Shown here one piece after another: positions 25,860 to 34,233 of a stretch of DNA of 64,000 bases. This stretch comes from Rhizobium etli_C (GTDB taxonomy: Bacteria; Pseudomonadota; Alphaproteobacteria; Rhizobiales; Rhizobiaceae): the NCBI RefSeq assembly GCF_014198605.1, contig NZ_JACIHU010000001.1. One strand, 5' to 3'. Within the stretch, counting starts at the first letter, position 1. Every line of letters starts with the position of its first letter. A model generated the notes under the pieces. It saw nothing but the letters and a program-made list of their open reading frames with translations. It was not told where the DNA came from and searched no databases. A program made the translations under genes and the position numbers.

Positions 25860-26339
25860 TTAGTTCAGGCCAGCCTTATCGAGGCCATAGGCCTTGTCGG
25901 CCGTGCCGGGCACGGTCTTGAAGCCGACATTGACGCGGTTCCAGGCATTGATGGCCATGACGACGAAGGTCAGGTCGGAGATTTCCTTCTCGGAAAGCTG
26001 GCCGCGGACACGCTCGTAGATTTCGTCGGGAACGCCGCCTTCGGGAAGCTTGGTCAGGGCTTCGGTCCAGGCAAGGGCCGCGCGCTCGCGGGGGATGAAC
26101 AGGTTCGATTCCCGCCAGATGGCGACGTGATAGAGCCTCAGCTCGCTCTCGCCATGGATCTTGGCCTGCTTCACATGCATGTCGAGGCAAAAGCCGCATC
26201 CGTTGATTTGCGAGGCGCGGATCTCGACGAGCGCCTGCAGCTTCTCGTCAATGACACTGCTCTTCAGCGCCATGCTGAATTCCATGAATTTCTTGAAAAG
26301 CTCGGGGGACTGCTGGGCGTAGTTCAATCGCTGAGTCAT
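25860..26339 (-). CDS. Carboxymuconolactone decarboxylase/AhpD-like protein
   Basis: The 159-residue alpha-helical protein carries the AhpD core motif CGFCLDMH (CxxC-x3-H) in SQINGCGFCLDMHVKQAKIHGESELRL. The motif supports peroxidase-type thiol chemistry. First gene of the operon; AGAAGGAG precedes ATG 26339, and the twin AGGATA/TATCCT palindromes lie 18-53 bases upstream of the start, well placed for repression. Confidence 0.9.
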   Translation of the reverse strand: MTQRLNYAQQSPELFKKFMEFSMALKSSVIDEKLQALVEIRASQINGCGFCLDMHVKQAKIHGESELRLYHVAIWRESNLFIPRERAALAWTEALTKLPEGGVPDEIYERVRGQLSEKEISDLTFVVMAINAWNRVNVGFKTVPGTADKAYGLDKAGLN

Positions 26340-26356
26340 GTCTTTCTCCTTCTATT

Positions 26357-26392
26357 AAGGATATCATGTATCCTTATGGATAAAAGATATCC
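26357..26392. promoter_or_regulatory. Tandem putative Rrf2 operators before the AhpD-like operon
   Basis: AAGGATA-TCATG-TATCCTT (26357-26375) is a perfect 7-5-7 palindrome. GGATA-AAAGA-TATCC (26378-26392) is a second site with the same 5-base spacing. Their centres are 19 bases apart. Both match the palindrome at 22444-22460 in front of the Rrf2 gene. Confidence 0.65.
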
Positions 26393-26470
26393 GTAATCGC
26401 TGGACTGTAAAGCCATTCTCGCTTAGTCTGCCCGCATAAAGCCTATGCGCAAAAGTATGAGGGGGCAGGG

Positions 26471-27397
26471 ATGGATATCGTTTCGGCATTGCGGACCTTC
26501 CAGCGCGTCGTGGAGACGGGGTCCTTCTCGGCCGCGGCGCATGATCTCGAGGTGACGCAGCCGGCGGTTTCGCGCCAGGTCGCAGCCCTCGAAGGTCACT
26601 TCAACACCCGACTTCTCCACCGCACGACGAGCGGTCTGTCGCTGACGGCGGAAGGGGAGCGGATGCTGCCGATGGCGCTCAGGATCCTCGAGGCGGTGGA
26701 GGAGCTCGGCGATGCGGCCGGCTCCGAGGGCTCCATGGCTTCAGGGAAGGTCAGGCTCAGCGTTCCGGCGCCGCTCGGCCTCTATCTCAGCGAACGGCTC
26801 GGCGATCTTCTCACCGCCCATCCGAAACTCTCGGTCGAGCTGCTCTTCAGAGAGGAGGGCTCGGATATGATCGAGGAACGACTGGACCTCGAAGTGCGCC
26901 TCGGCCCGGTCGCCGACAGCAGCCTCGTCTGCCGGCGAATCGGCTGGACGACCGCCTTCCTCGTCGCATCTCCCGCCTATCTCGCGCGCAAGGCCGCCCC
27001 GCGCGCACCCCGGGATATCAAGGAGCATGAATGCCTGTGCTACAACAGGGCAGGCGAGGCCAACAGCTGGTCCTTCTCGAATGGCTCGGAAGACATATCG
27101 GTCCGGATTTCGCCGCGGCTGACCGCCTGCAATGCGGTGGCCATTCACCGAGCGGCCCTTGCCGGGGCGGGTCTTGCAGTGCTATCGCACATCATCGCGA
27201 AGCCCGATATCGCCGCTGGCCGGCTGATCCCCGTGATGGAGAACTACCAGCCGAGCCGGCTGCCGGTCACCGTCGTCTATCCCTCGCGGCGCAACATGCC
27301 GCTGCGCGTCAAGACGGTTCTGGATTTTCTCATCGGCGCCATGGCGCAGGACCCGTCCATGGGCGCGAGCGGTGCGGACCGGCCGTGGGAGGCGTAA
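26471..27397 (+). CDS. LysR-family transcriptional regulator
   Basis: The 308-residue protein has an N-terminal winged helix (LRTFQRVVETGSFSAAAHDLEVTQPAVSRQVAALEGHFNTRLLHRTT) and a LysR substrate-binding domain (VRLSVPAPLGLYLSERL onward). It resembles the group that controls oxidoreductase genes. It is divergent from the AhpD-like operon, 131 bases apart, so it may regulate it together with the Rrf2 protein. Confidence 0.92.
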   Translation: MDIVSALRTFQRVVETGSFSAAAHDLEVTQPAVSRQVAALEGHFNTRLLHRTTSGLSLTAEGERMLPMALRILEAVEELGDAAGSEGSMASGKVRLSVPAPLGLYLSERLGDLLTAHPKLSVELLFREEGSDMIEERLDLEVRLGPVADSSLVCRRIGWTTAFLVASPAYLARKAAPRAPRDIKEHECLCYNRAGEANSWSFSNGSEDISVRISPRLTACNAVAIHRAALAGAGLAVLSHIIAKPDIAAGRLIPVMENYQPSRLPVTVVYPSRRNMPLRVKTVLDFLIGAMAQDPSMGASGADRPWEA

Positions 27398-27469
27398 TCG
27401 CCCGGCCCAAAGTGATTTGCCGTTTTCAGCCTTGCCTAAATCAGGCGAATCCTGCCAAGTCCTGCGATC

Positions 27470-28597
27470 ATGCAATTTGCGCCGCAACAAGATGAAGCCT
27501 TGAGGGCCGTTTCGAAATGGCTGAACGAGGGGCGCTCGCCGCTCTTTCGCCTGTTCGGCTATGCCGGAACGGGCAAGACGACGCTTGCCCGGCATTTCGC
27601 CGAGAATGTCGACGGAGACGTGCTGTTTGCCGCCTTCACCGGCAAGGCGGCGCAGGTGCTGCGCTCGCGCGGCGCTTCCAACGCCAAAACCATCCATTCG
27701 CTGATCTACCGCCCGCGCGGCGAAGAAGCGGTGGAGGACGAGGAGACCGGCAAGACCTCGATCGCGCCGATGTTTTCGATCAACCGGCAGAGCCCGGTCG
27801 CGAAAGCCGCGCTGATCATCGTCGACGAATGCTCGATGGTGGACGAGGCGCTCGGCAAGGACCTGATGAGCTTCGGCACGCCGATCCTGGTGCTCGGCGA
27901 TCCTGGCCAGCTGCCGCCGGTTTCGGGCGGCGGCTACTTCACCAATCAGGAGCCGGATTACCTGCTGACCGATATTCACCGGCAGGCGCGCGACAATCCG
28001 ATCATCAAGCTCGCCATGCAGGTGCGCGAGGGCAACGAGGTGATGTATGGCGATTACGGGACGGCAAAGGTTATTTCGAAGAGCGAGGTGACGCAGCAGC
28101 TGGTGCTCGATGCCGACCAGGTGCTCGTCGGCACCAACCGCACCAGGCGGCGCTACAATCAGCGCCTGCGTGAGCTGAAAGGCTTTAACGCCGATTATCC
28201 GCAGACCGGCGACAAGCTCGTCTGCCTCAGAAACGACCCCGCCAAGGGCCTGCTCAACGGCTCGCTGTGGCAGGTGATGACCTCGTCGAAGGAAACGACG
28301 AAACCCGGTATCAATCTGCTCGTCCGCCCCGAGGACGACGACATGGACCGGGGGGCGGCCAAGATCAAGCTATTGAAACAGGCCTTCGAGGATGTCGAAG
28401 GCGAGATTCCCTGGAACACCCGCAAGCGCTACGACGAGTTCGACTACGGCTATGCGCTGACCGTTCACAAGGCGCAGGGCTCGCAATGGAACGACGTCGT
28501 GCTCTTCGACGAGAGCTGGGCGTTTCGCGATACGCGGGAGCGCTGGCTCTATACCGCGATCACACGCGCGGCGGAGACGCTGACGATCGTGCGCTGA
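27470..28597 (+). CDS. RecD-like superfamily 1 DNA helicase/ATPase (short form)
   Basis: The 375-residue protein has Walker A (LFRLFGYAGTGKTTLARHF), motif Ia (FAAFTGKAAQVLRSRG), Walker B DEC (ALIIVDECSMVD), motif III (LVLGDPGQLPPVSGGGYF) and a UvrD-type C-terminal motif (YALTVHKAQGSQWNDVVLFDES, then RWLYTAITRAAETL). It is about half the length of RecD2 proteins and lacks their N-terminal HhH region. It probably acts in DNA repair or phage-type processing; partner unknown. Confidence 0.88.
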   Translation: MQFAPQQDEALRAVSKWLNEGRSPLFRLFGYAGTGKTTLARHFAENVDGDVLFAAFTGKAAQVLRSRGASNAKTIHSLIYRPRGEEAVEDEETGKTSIAPMFSINRQSPVAKAALIIVDECSMVDEALGKDLMSFGTPILVLGDPGQLPPVSGGGYFTNQEPDYLLTDIHRQARDNPIIKLAMQVREGNEVMYGDYGTAKVISKSEVTQQLVLDADQVLVGTNRTRRRYNQRLRELKGFNADYPQTGDKLVCLRNDPAKGLLNGSLWQVMTSSKETTKPGINLLVRPEDDDMDRGAAKIKLLKQAFEDVEGEIPWNTRKRYDEFDYGYALTVHKAQGSQWNDVVLFDESWAFRDTRERWLYTAITRAAETLTIVR

Positions 28598-28652
28598 ACC
28601 CGGTTTCGGCCGGGAAGGGGACGGTGGCGGCCGTCGAGGCGGCAGGCAGGCG

Positions 28653-29342
28653 TCAGGCCTGCACAATGCCGAGCAGGACTGCCTTGGCGATCGCTTGAAA
28701 GCGGTTGTTGGCGCGGAATTTCAGTATGATTCCGGCTTCGAGATCCCTCGTCTCGTCGTGTTTCAGGTCGAGTGCCCGGGCGATGCGCTGGGTGGAGTAG
28801 CCTTCCGCCATCAGTTCCAGGCAGCGCTTTTCCTGCGGAGTCAGACTGGAGTTATCCTGATTGTCGTTGAGCGGCTGCGTCTCGATGCTGCCGTCGTAAT
28901 CAAGGAGGTCGCCGACCTGCTGCAGCTGGCGGTGCAGCGTCGACATCTCCGCCGTCAGCTCGCGCCGGCGCACCTGCAAAGCCTCGCGGAACATTGCCTC
29001 GGCCCTTTCCTGCGAATCGGCTTTGCGAAGCTCGTCCATCAATTCCTGGATCACGGCAATCGGCATGCCCGTCTCGCGGCAGACGGTGATGACAGCCATG
29101 CGCATGACGTCGTCCTGGCCGTAGACCCGCATCAGCCCGATGCGATTGGCCGAAATCAATCCCTTCTCTTCGTAGAAATGCAGCGTCCTGTGCGTAACGC
29201 CGAATGCGTTGGCCATATCGGCAATCGGCACCGGACCTTCCGGTAGATCCGGCGGCAGCGCGGCCGAAGGCAGGAACCGGTATTTCGACCGGGCCTCCGA
29301 AGCGAAACCGGCGGCAAACAGGCGCTTGGAACCGTCTGGCAT
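28653..29342 (-). CDS. Hybrid regulator: MerR HTH joined to LuxR-type HTH
   Basis: The 229-residue protein has two DNA-binding modules. Residues about 35-100 are a MerR domain (VPIADMANAFGVTHRTLHFYEEKGLISANRIGLMRVYGQDD), followed by a helical region. Residues about 168-225 match a LuxR/GerE helix-turn-helix (LTPQEKRCLELMAEGYSTQRIARALDL). No metal-binding cysteines are seen in the MerR part. ATG 29342 has an excellent AGGAGGG upstream. It converges with the RecD-like gene; no obvious target is adjacent. Confidence 0.85.
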   Translation of the reverse strand: MPDGSKRLFAAGFASEARSKYRFLPSAALPPDLPEGPVPIADMANAFGVTHRTLHFYEEKGLISANRIGLMRVYGQDDVMRMAVITVCRETGMPIAVIQELMDELRKADSQERAEAMFREALQVRRRELTAEMSTLHRQLQQVGDLLDYDGSIETQPLNDNQDNSSLTPQEKRCLELMAEGYSTQRIARALDLKHDETRDLEAGIILKFRANNRFQAIAKAVLLGIVQA

Positions 29343-29773
29343 GAACCCTCCTAGGGCATCTTGTTGCACCTCATGCAATTTGCCAGTTGCTTCCCGGGCG
29401 GGGCGAGTGGGGTTTCCTCTAGGCGGTCTTGTCGGCGGGAAGAAGCAGTACGCGGCTTACGATTACGCGACACAATGTCCACGTTATGCGTGAACGATTA
29501 TTTTTATAAGTGCTAAAAATAATCTCTTTTAAATGGGATAGCAACGTGACGGCGTGATTACGCGTGTGCTGCCGCAAAACATGTGTTTCGCCGCCGCATC
29601 AGTCAGTCGCCTCGAAAGGCGACGGTAAATACTGTTTGTGGTACGCACCCGGCCGATGCTCATTGGAAATGCTAAGTTTCATCAGCGATCGGCATCGCAT
29701 CCATCTGCGAATCTCGTTGGCCATCGCGGAACACTTGGCTTAAAAGCAGGGCCTCTCGTTTCGTGACCGATGG
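29343..29773. other. Gene-free stretch before pdxJ
   Basis: About 430 bases with no supported gene. It contains an AT-rich patch (29490-29545) that is a reasonable promoter area for the divergent regulator or for pdxJ. It also has a perfect small hairpin, GTCGCCT-CGAA-AGGCGAC (29606-29623), without a T-run. I see no repeat family here. Confidence 0.5.
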
Positions 29774-30535
29774 ATGCCCGCCATGCCCGCCAAGCTTTCC
29801 GTGAACCTCAACGCCGTCGCCATGCTTCGCAACCGGCGCGACCTGCCATGGCCGAGCGTCGAATCGCTCGGCCGAATCGCTCTTGCCTCCGGCGCCAGCG
29901 GGCTGACGGTGCATCCGCGTCCCGACCAGCGCCACATCCGCTTTTCCGACCTGCCGGTCATCCGCAACCTGATCGACGACGAATTTCCGAATGCCGAGTT
30001 CAACATCGAGGGTTATCCGACCGAAGAGTTCCTCGATCTCTGCGCCGGCGCGGCGCCCGAGCAGGTGACGCTGGTGCCCGACGATCCCGCGCAGGCGACC
30101 TCCGATCACGGCTGGGATTTCCGCAAGCATCGGACGTTCCTCACCGATGTCGTCGCGCGGCTGAAGACGATGGGATGCCGGGTATCGCTGTTTGCCGACG
30201 GCGATGGGGATGCGGAAGCGGTAAAGCTGGCGAAAGCGACGGGCGCCGACCGGATCGAACTTTACACCGGCCCCTATGGCGGCTGCTACGACGCGCCGGA
30301 ACGAGCAGCGCCGATCCTCGAAGCGCTCGGGAAGACGGCGGATGCAGCGCTCGCCATCGGTCTTGCCGTCAATGCTGGCCACGACCTGACGGTTGCCAAC
30401 CTGCCCGCGCTGGTGAAGCGCATTCCGGGGCTTGCCGAAGTCTCGATCGGCCATGGGCTGACCGCCGATGCGCTGGAGTATGGCATGGCCGAGACGGTGC
30501 GACGGTTCTGCCGAGCTTGCGGGCAGATGGTTTAA
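29774..30535 (+). CDS. pdxJ: Pyridoxine 5'-phosphate synthase
   Basis: Closes the vitamin B6 ring from deoxyxylulose phosphate and amino-acetone phosphate. The 253-residue TIM barrel shows LSVNLNAVAMLRNRR, ASGLTVHPRPDQRHI, FNIEGYPTEEFLDL, ADRIELYTGPYG and the phosphate-binding AVNAGHDLTVANLP. ATG 29774 or the ATG three codons later could be used. It stands alone between two repeat-bearing gaps. Confidence 0.94.
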   Translation: MPAMPAKLSVNLNAVAMLRNRRDLPWPSVESLGRIALASGASGLTVHPRPDQRHIRFSDLPVIRNLIDDEFPNAEFNIEGYPTEEFLDLCAGAAPEQVTLVPDDPAQATSDHGWDFRKHRTFLTDVVARLKTMGCRVSLFADGDGDAEAVKLAKATGADRIELYTGPYGGCYDAPERAAPILEALGKTADAALAIGLAVNAGHDLTVANLPALVKRIPGLAEVSIGHGLTADALEYGMAETVRRFCRACGQMV

Positions 30536-30562
30536 GGAAGCACTTTGCCCTGAGGGTGGCGA

Positions 30563-30738
30563 CCCCCCTCTGCCCTGCCGGGCATCTCCCCCACAAGGAT
30601 GGAGATCGGCAAGAGGTTGGAACATCGCTCCCTCTCCACCGTATCGGCGTGGACGTGCGGTAGTTGTCTGGGGGAAGCCGTCGCTCCCATCCAATCTCCC
30701 CCTTGTGGGGGAGATGCCCTGCAGGGCAGAGGGGGCGA
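30563..30738. repeat. Palindromic repeat, family D, inverted pair
   Basis: Unit 1 (30563-30610) reads CCCCCCTCTGCCCTGCCGGG, then CATCTCCCCCACAAGG. Unit 2 (30690-30738) is its inverse: CTCCCCCTTGTGGGGGAGAT, then GCCCTGCAGGGC and AGAGGGGGCG. They are separated by about 80 bases. The pair fills the gap between pdxJ and the convergent qorB-like gene. Confidence 0.85.
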
Positions 30739-30761
30739 CGCAAGCCGCCGCCCCAACCGTA

Positions 30762-31667
30762 TCAGTGCCCGCCAGCTCCGGCCGTCGTCAGCGCCGCCTT
30801 ATGCGCCACGAAGAAATCCTTCAGCGGCTGCGGCTGTTTGCCGGTCAGCTTGGTGAAATCGCCGGTAACGATGTCGAAATTGCCGGCGCGGATGTTGGCG
30901 TCGGCGGAGACCAGCATGTCGGCGATGAAGCCGGGGAGGCCGGCGCCGCGCATTCCCTGGCCGAGCTGTTCGTCATTGACGTCGACCACTTCGAGCGGCT
31001 TGCCTGATGCTTCGGAGATGATGGCGGAGATCTGCCGGTTGGCGAGCGACACCGCGCCGGTCAGCGTGTAGGTGGCGCTTTCCGCGGTGCCGGAGGCAAG
31101 GGCTGCGGCGATCGCCAGCGCGCAATCGTCGCGCGAGATGTTCGCTACCTTGCCGTTGCCCGTGGCGCTATACCATTTGCCGCCCTGCAGGTTGTGCGGC
31201 ATGCTATGCATGTAATTGTCGTGATACCAGGCGTTGCGGATGATCGTGTAGGCGATGCCGCTTGCCTTGATGGCGTTTTCGGTGCCGAGATGGTCGGGTG
31301 CGAAGGTGACGAGCGAATTGTCGGGCGCCGGCATCGAGGTGTAGGCGATGTGCTTGACGCCCGCCTTTACGGCGGCGGCGACGGCGGCCTTGTGCTGGGC
31401 GAGGCGCCTGCCGGGGGTGTCGAGCGCATCGGTGCTGATGATCAGCAGCCGGTCGATGCCGGCGAAGGCCTGTTCCAGGCCGGCGGCATCATCGAAATCG
31501 GCCTTGCGGGTGACGATACCCTTGTTGGCGAGTTCGGCGAGCTTTTCCGGGTTGCGGGTGGCCGCGACGATCGCGCCGGGGGCGACCTTATAGGTCTCGA
31601 GGAGATGGTGGATGACGCGCTGGCCGAGCTGTCCGCCAGCACCGGTGACCAGGATGGTTTCGCTCAT
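30762..31667 (-). CDS. NmrA-type NAD(P)H:quinone oxidoreductase (QorB/YtfG-like)
   Basis: The 301-residue atypical SDR protein has ILVTGAGGQLGQRVIHHLLE at the N-terminus, KHIAYTSMPAPDNS and AYTIIRNAWYHDNYM, matching the YtfG/QorB quinone reductase group. ATG 31667 is chosen because AAGGAAA precedes it; the frame extends to 31703. An HxlR-type gene is divergent, the same arrangement as ytfG/ytfH in enterobacteria. Confidence 0.87.
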   Translation of the reverse strand: MSETILVTGAGGQLGQRVIHHLLETYKVAPGAIVAATRNPEKLAELANKGIVTRKADFDDAAGLEQAFAGIDRLLIISTDALDTPGRRLAQHKAAVAAAVKAGVKHIAYTSMPAPDNSLVTFAPDHLGTENAIKASGIAYTIIRNAWYHDNYMHSMPHNLQGGKWYSATGNGKVANISRDDCALAIAAALASGTAESATYTLTGAVSLANRQISAIISEASGKPLEVVDVNDEQLGQGMRGAGLPGFIADMLVSADANIRAGNFDIVTGDFTKLTGKQPQPLKDFFVAHKAALTTAGAGGH

Positions 31668-31696
31668 GAAGTCGTTTCCTTCTGCGTTGGTCGTTG

Positions 31697-31746
31697 GTCT
31701 CAAAAAGAGACTAACGCTAGAATAGGAATTGACTTCACCGTGTAAA
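31697..31746 (-). promoter_or_regulatory. Predicted promoter and operator of the qorB-like gene
   Basis: On the minus strand TTTACA (31741-31746) and TATTCT (31719-31724), with a 16-base spacer, form a sigma-70-like promoter. Immediately downstream lies GTCTC-AAAAA-GAGAC (31697-31711), a perfect inverted repeat covering the expected start of transcription. It is a good site for repression by the divergent HxlR protein. Confidence 0.55.
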
Positions 31747-31790
31747 GGAGGCAGCTTTTCGGCTGTAAGTTACCAAAAGGGAACCAGCAA

Positions 31791-32207
31791 ATGAGCGGCG
31801 CAGTCCTCAGTCTGAAGAATAGGATGCCGGGGGCGCGGCGCGAGATCGATCTCGCCGGCCTCGATTTTTCCAATTGTCCGGTTCGAGACATGATGCAGCA
31901 GATCGGCGGCAAGTGGTCGACGCTGCTGCTCGAGGTGCTGGCGGCCGAGCCACGCCGCTTCGGTGAACTCAGGCGGATGCTTCCCGATATTTCGCAACGC
32001 ATGCTGACGCAGACACTGCGGGACCTGCAGAGGGACGGTTATATCGCCCGCGAGGTCTTCCCGACCAAGCCGCCGAGCGTCGAATATTCGATGACCGATC
32101 TCGGCCGCTCGCTCTACCAGCCGCTGTCGCAGCTTTTGAACTGGGCCGAGGCAAATCATGATCCCGTCCGTGCCGCCCGGGCGCGTTTCGATGGTGCCGA
32201 CAGTTAG
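31791..32207 (+). CDS. HxlR-family regulator (QorR/YtfH-like)
   Basis: The 138-residue winged-helix protein has the HxlR core CPVRDMMQQIGGKWSTLLLEVL, RRFGELRRMLPDISQRMLTQTLRDLQRDGYI. The single N-terminal cysteine (residue 29) is conserved in quinone-sensing members such as QorR. It probably represses the divergent qorB-like gene. Its stop codon overlaps that of the convergent MFS gene by three bases. Confidence 0.9.
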   Translation: MSGAVLSLKNRMPGARREIDLAGLDFSNCPVRDMMQQIGGKWSTLLLEVLAAEPRRFGELRRMLPDISQRMLTQTLRDLQRDGYIAREVFPTKPPSVEYSMTDLGRSLYQPLSQLLNWAEANHDPVRAARARFDGADS

Positions 32208-33418
32208 ACGTGCTTCCCGCGCAGTTCCGTGAGGAACAGCAGGAAGGCGAGCGCCGGGAAGGCGAAGCCGATCCAGGCGGTCATCGTCCAGCCGCCGGTG
32301 GCATAGGCCCAGCCGCCGAGCGCCGAGCCAAGCGCGCCGCCGGCGAAGAAGGTTGCCATGAAGAGGCCGTTCAGCCGGCTGCGATGTTCCGGGTTCAGGC
32401 CATAGATGGCGCGCTGGCCGCAGACGAGGTTGGTCGTCACCCCGAAATCGAGCATGATCGCCGCGACGGTCAGCAGGATCAGCGCGGTGAGCGAGCCGTC
32501 GGCTGCGAAATGGCTGATCAGGAAGGAGGCCATGCCGAGCAGCATGGCGATCGTCGAGGCGATCCTCGTCATGCCGCGATCGGCGAGGCGGCCGGCAATC
32601 GGCGAGGCAATGGCGCCTGAAGCACCGGCAAGCGCGAAGAGGGCGATGCCGTTCTGCGTCAGGCCGAAGGCCGGGCTTGCGAGCAGCAGCGGCGTCGTCG
32701 TCCAGAACAGGCTGAAGGCGCCGAACATGCCGGCCTGATAGAGGGCGCGGCGCTGTAGCACCCGCGAGGTCAGCGCCAGATGCGCCATGGAGGCAAGCAG
32801 TTCACCATAGCCGAGCTTGGTCTTCGGCACACGGACCGGCAGGTTGGCGCGCAGGACGACGGCGAGGACCAGCATCAGCGCCGCGGTGACGTAATAGACC
32901 ATGTGCCAGGAAGAGGCCTCGGCGACGAAGCTTGCGAAGGGGCGGGCCAGCATGATGCCGCAGAGCAGGCCGCTCATGACATTGCCGACGACCTGGCCGC
33001 GCGTCGCATCCGGCGCCATGTTCGCGGCGAAAGGCACGAGCACCTGGACGGCGACCGAGGCAAGACCGATCGACAGCGAGGCGGTGAGGAACATGGCCGG
33101 CGTCGAAGACAGCGCGGCGCCGATCAGGGCGACGGCGGAGACGACGACCAGCGCCAGCACCAGCCGGCGGTTTTCGGTGAGGTCGCCAAGCGGCACGATC
33201 AGCAGCAGGCCGAGGCCGTAGCCGATCTGCGTCAGCGTGACGATCAGGCCGGTGGCGGCCGGCGTGAAGCCGAGATCGGCGCTGATCGGGCCGGCCAGCG
33301 GCTGGCCATAATAGAGATTGGCCGCCACCAGACCGCAGGCGGCGGCGAAAAGAAAGGTGAGCCAGGGGGATAGCGCTCGTGGAATGGCATTATCCGGCGT
33401 AGTGGCTGAAATGCTCAT
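32204..33418 (-). CDS. MFS transporter (12 helices)
   Basis: The 404-residue inner-membrane protein has about 12 hydrophobic helices and the MFS motif variant LGDLTENRRLVLAL between helices 2 and 3. A second repeat, AGRLADRGMTRIAS, is in the C-terminal half. It resembles drug-proton antiporter-type efflux proteins. ATG 33418 has GGAG six bases upstream; the frame to 33454 is less likely. A TetR gene lies upstream on the same strand. Confidence 0.88.
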   Translation of the reverse strand: MSISATTPDNAIPRALSPWLTFLFAAACGLVAANLYYGQPLAGPISADLGFTPAATGLIVTLTQIGYGLGLLLIVPLGDLTENRRLVLALVVVSAVALIGAALSSTPAMFLTASLSIGLASVAVQVLVPFAANMAPDATRGQVVGNVMSGLLCGIMLARPFASFVAEASSWHMVYYVTAALMLVLAVVLRANLPVRVPKTKLGYGELLASMAHLALTSRVLQRRALYQAGMFGAFSLFWTTTPLLLASPAFGLTQNGIALFALAGASGAIASPIAGRLADRGMTRIASTIAMLLGMASFLISHFAADGSLTALILLTVAAIMLDFGVTTNLVCGQRAIYGLNPEHRSRLNGLFMATFFAGGALGSALGGWAYATGGWTMTAWIGFAFPALAFLLFLTELRGKHV

Positions 33419-33511
33419 CAGAAACTCCGGTATGATTGAAAGGATTAGTCGCAAATCGTCTTGCCGCCGGCCACCCGTTTCCTACCGCGGCCCAAGGGGG
33501 CTAACTCTCGC

Positions 33512-33546
33512 GAGTGCGAGCACTCTTGGGAGTGCTGAGCACTCCC
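33512..33546. promoter_or_regulatory. Tandem palindromes between TetR and MFS genes
   Basis: GAGTGC-GA-GCACTC (33512-33525) and GGGAGTGC-TGA-GCACTCCC (33528-33546) are two perfect palindromes sharing the half-site GAGTGC, about 95 bases before the MFS start. They could be operators or an RNA hairpin; there is no T-run, so a simple terminator is less likely. Confidence 0.5.
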
Positions 33547-33554
33547 GGGGAGTG

Positions 33555-34172
33555 TCATGTCACCAGTTTCATCGCGGCTTCGGCGGCGGCGGCCATTTCT
33601 TCGCCGCTGCGGCCCGTCTTGCCGATGACGCGCATGCCCTTGGTGAGGCAAAGCAGCGCCAGCGATGTGGCGGAGACATCTACATCCCAAGAAATCGAGC
33701 CGTCGGTCTGGCCGAGGCGGATCAGGTCGGCCAAAAGCGCCTCGTCGGTCATGAAGGCGGTGGCGACGCGTTCGGCCGCCTCCTCGTCGAAGAGGGCGAG
33801 GTCGCCGGCGCTGCCGACGACGAGGCAGCCCTGCCTGCCGATTTCACCATGGGACGAGCCGGCAAAGAAGGTGATCAGCGCATGCAGCTTGTCGCGGCCG
33901 CGCTCGGCGTCGGCGAGCCTGGCGTCGAGCAGGCCGCGGCGCACGGCGCGGTAACGGTCGAAGGCGGCGAGGAAGATGCCGCGTTTGTCACCGAACGCCT
34001 TGTAGACGCTGCCGGCGGCAAGCCCCATGGCTTCGGTAAGCTCGCTGATCGAGGCGGCGTGGTAGCCGCGTTCGGAAAAGACGCGCAAGGCGGCATCGAG
34101 TGCAGCCTCCGCGTCGAATTCCCGCGGGCGGCCGCGGCTTCGGGTCTTCTCGTCAAGGCTCAATGCGTTCAT
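33555..34172 (-). CDS. TetR-family transcriptional regulator
   Basis: The 205-residue protein has an N-terminal TetR helix-turn-helix (AALDAALRVFSERGYHAASISELTEAMGLAAGSVYKAFGDKRGIF) and a helical ligand-binding C-terminus. It likely controls itself and the MFS efflux gene 136 bases downstream. The inverted repeat GGAAA-N6-TTTCC at 34186-34201 lies 14 bases upstream of its ATG, in a position for autorepression. Confidence 0.92.
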   Translation of the reverse strand: MNALSLDEKTRSRGRPREFDAEAALDAALRVFSERGYHAASISELTEAMGLAAGSVYKAFGDKRGIFLAAFDRYRAVRRGLLDARLADAERGRDKLHALITFFAGSSHGEIGRQGCLVVGSAGDLALFDEEAAERVATAFMTDEALLADLIRLGQTDGSISWDVDVSATSLALLCLTKGMRVIGKTGRSGEEMAAAAEAAMKLVT

Positions 34173-34185
34173 GTCCGCCTAATTA

Positions 34186-34201
34186 GGAAATGATCGTTTC
34201 C
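34186..34201. promoter_or_regulatory. Candidate TetR operator
   Basis: GGAAA-TGATCG-TTTCC, flanked by TT and AA two bases out on each side, is an inverted repeat 14 bases before the TetR start codon. Length and spacing suit a TetR dimer. Confidence 0.45.
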
Positions 34202-34233
34202 AAATCAAGCGAAACTTTTGCGACGCAGCAAAA

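Noticed and set aside
29606..29623. Terminator or small RNA in the gap before pdxJ
   Set aside because: A 7-bp hairpin with a CGAA loop is present but has no T-run and no promoter can be assigned with confidence.
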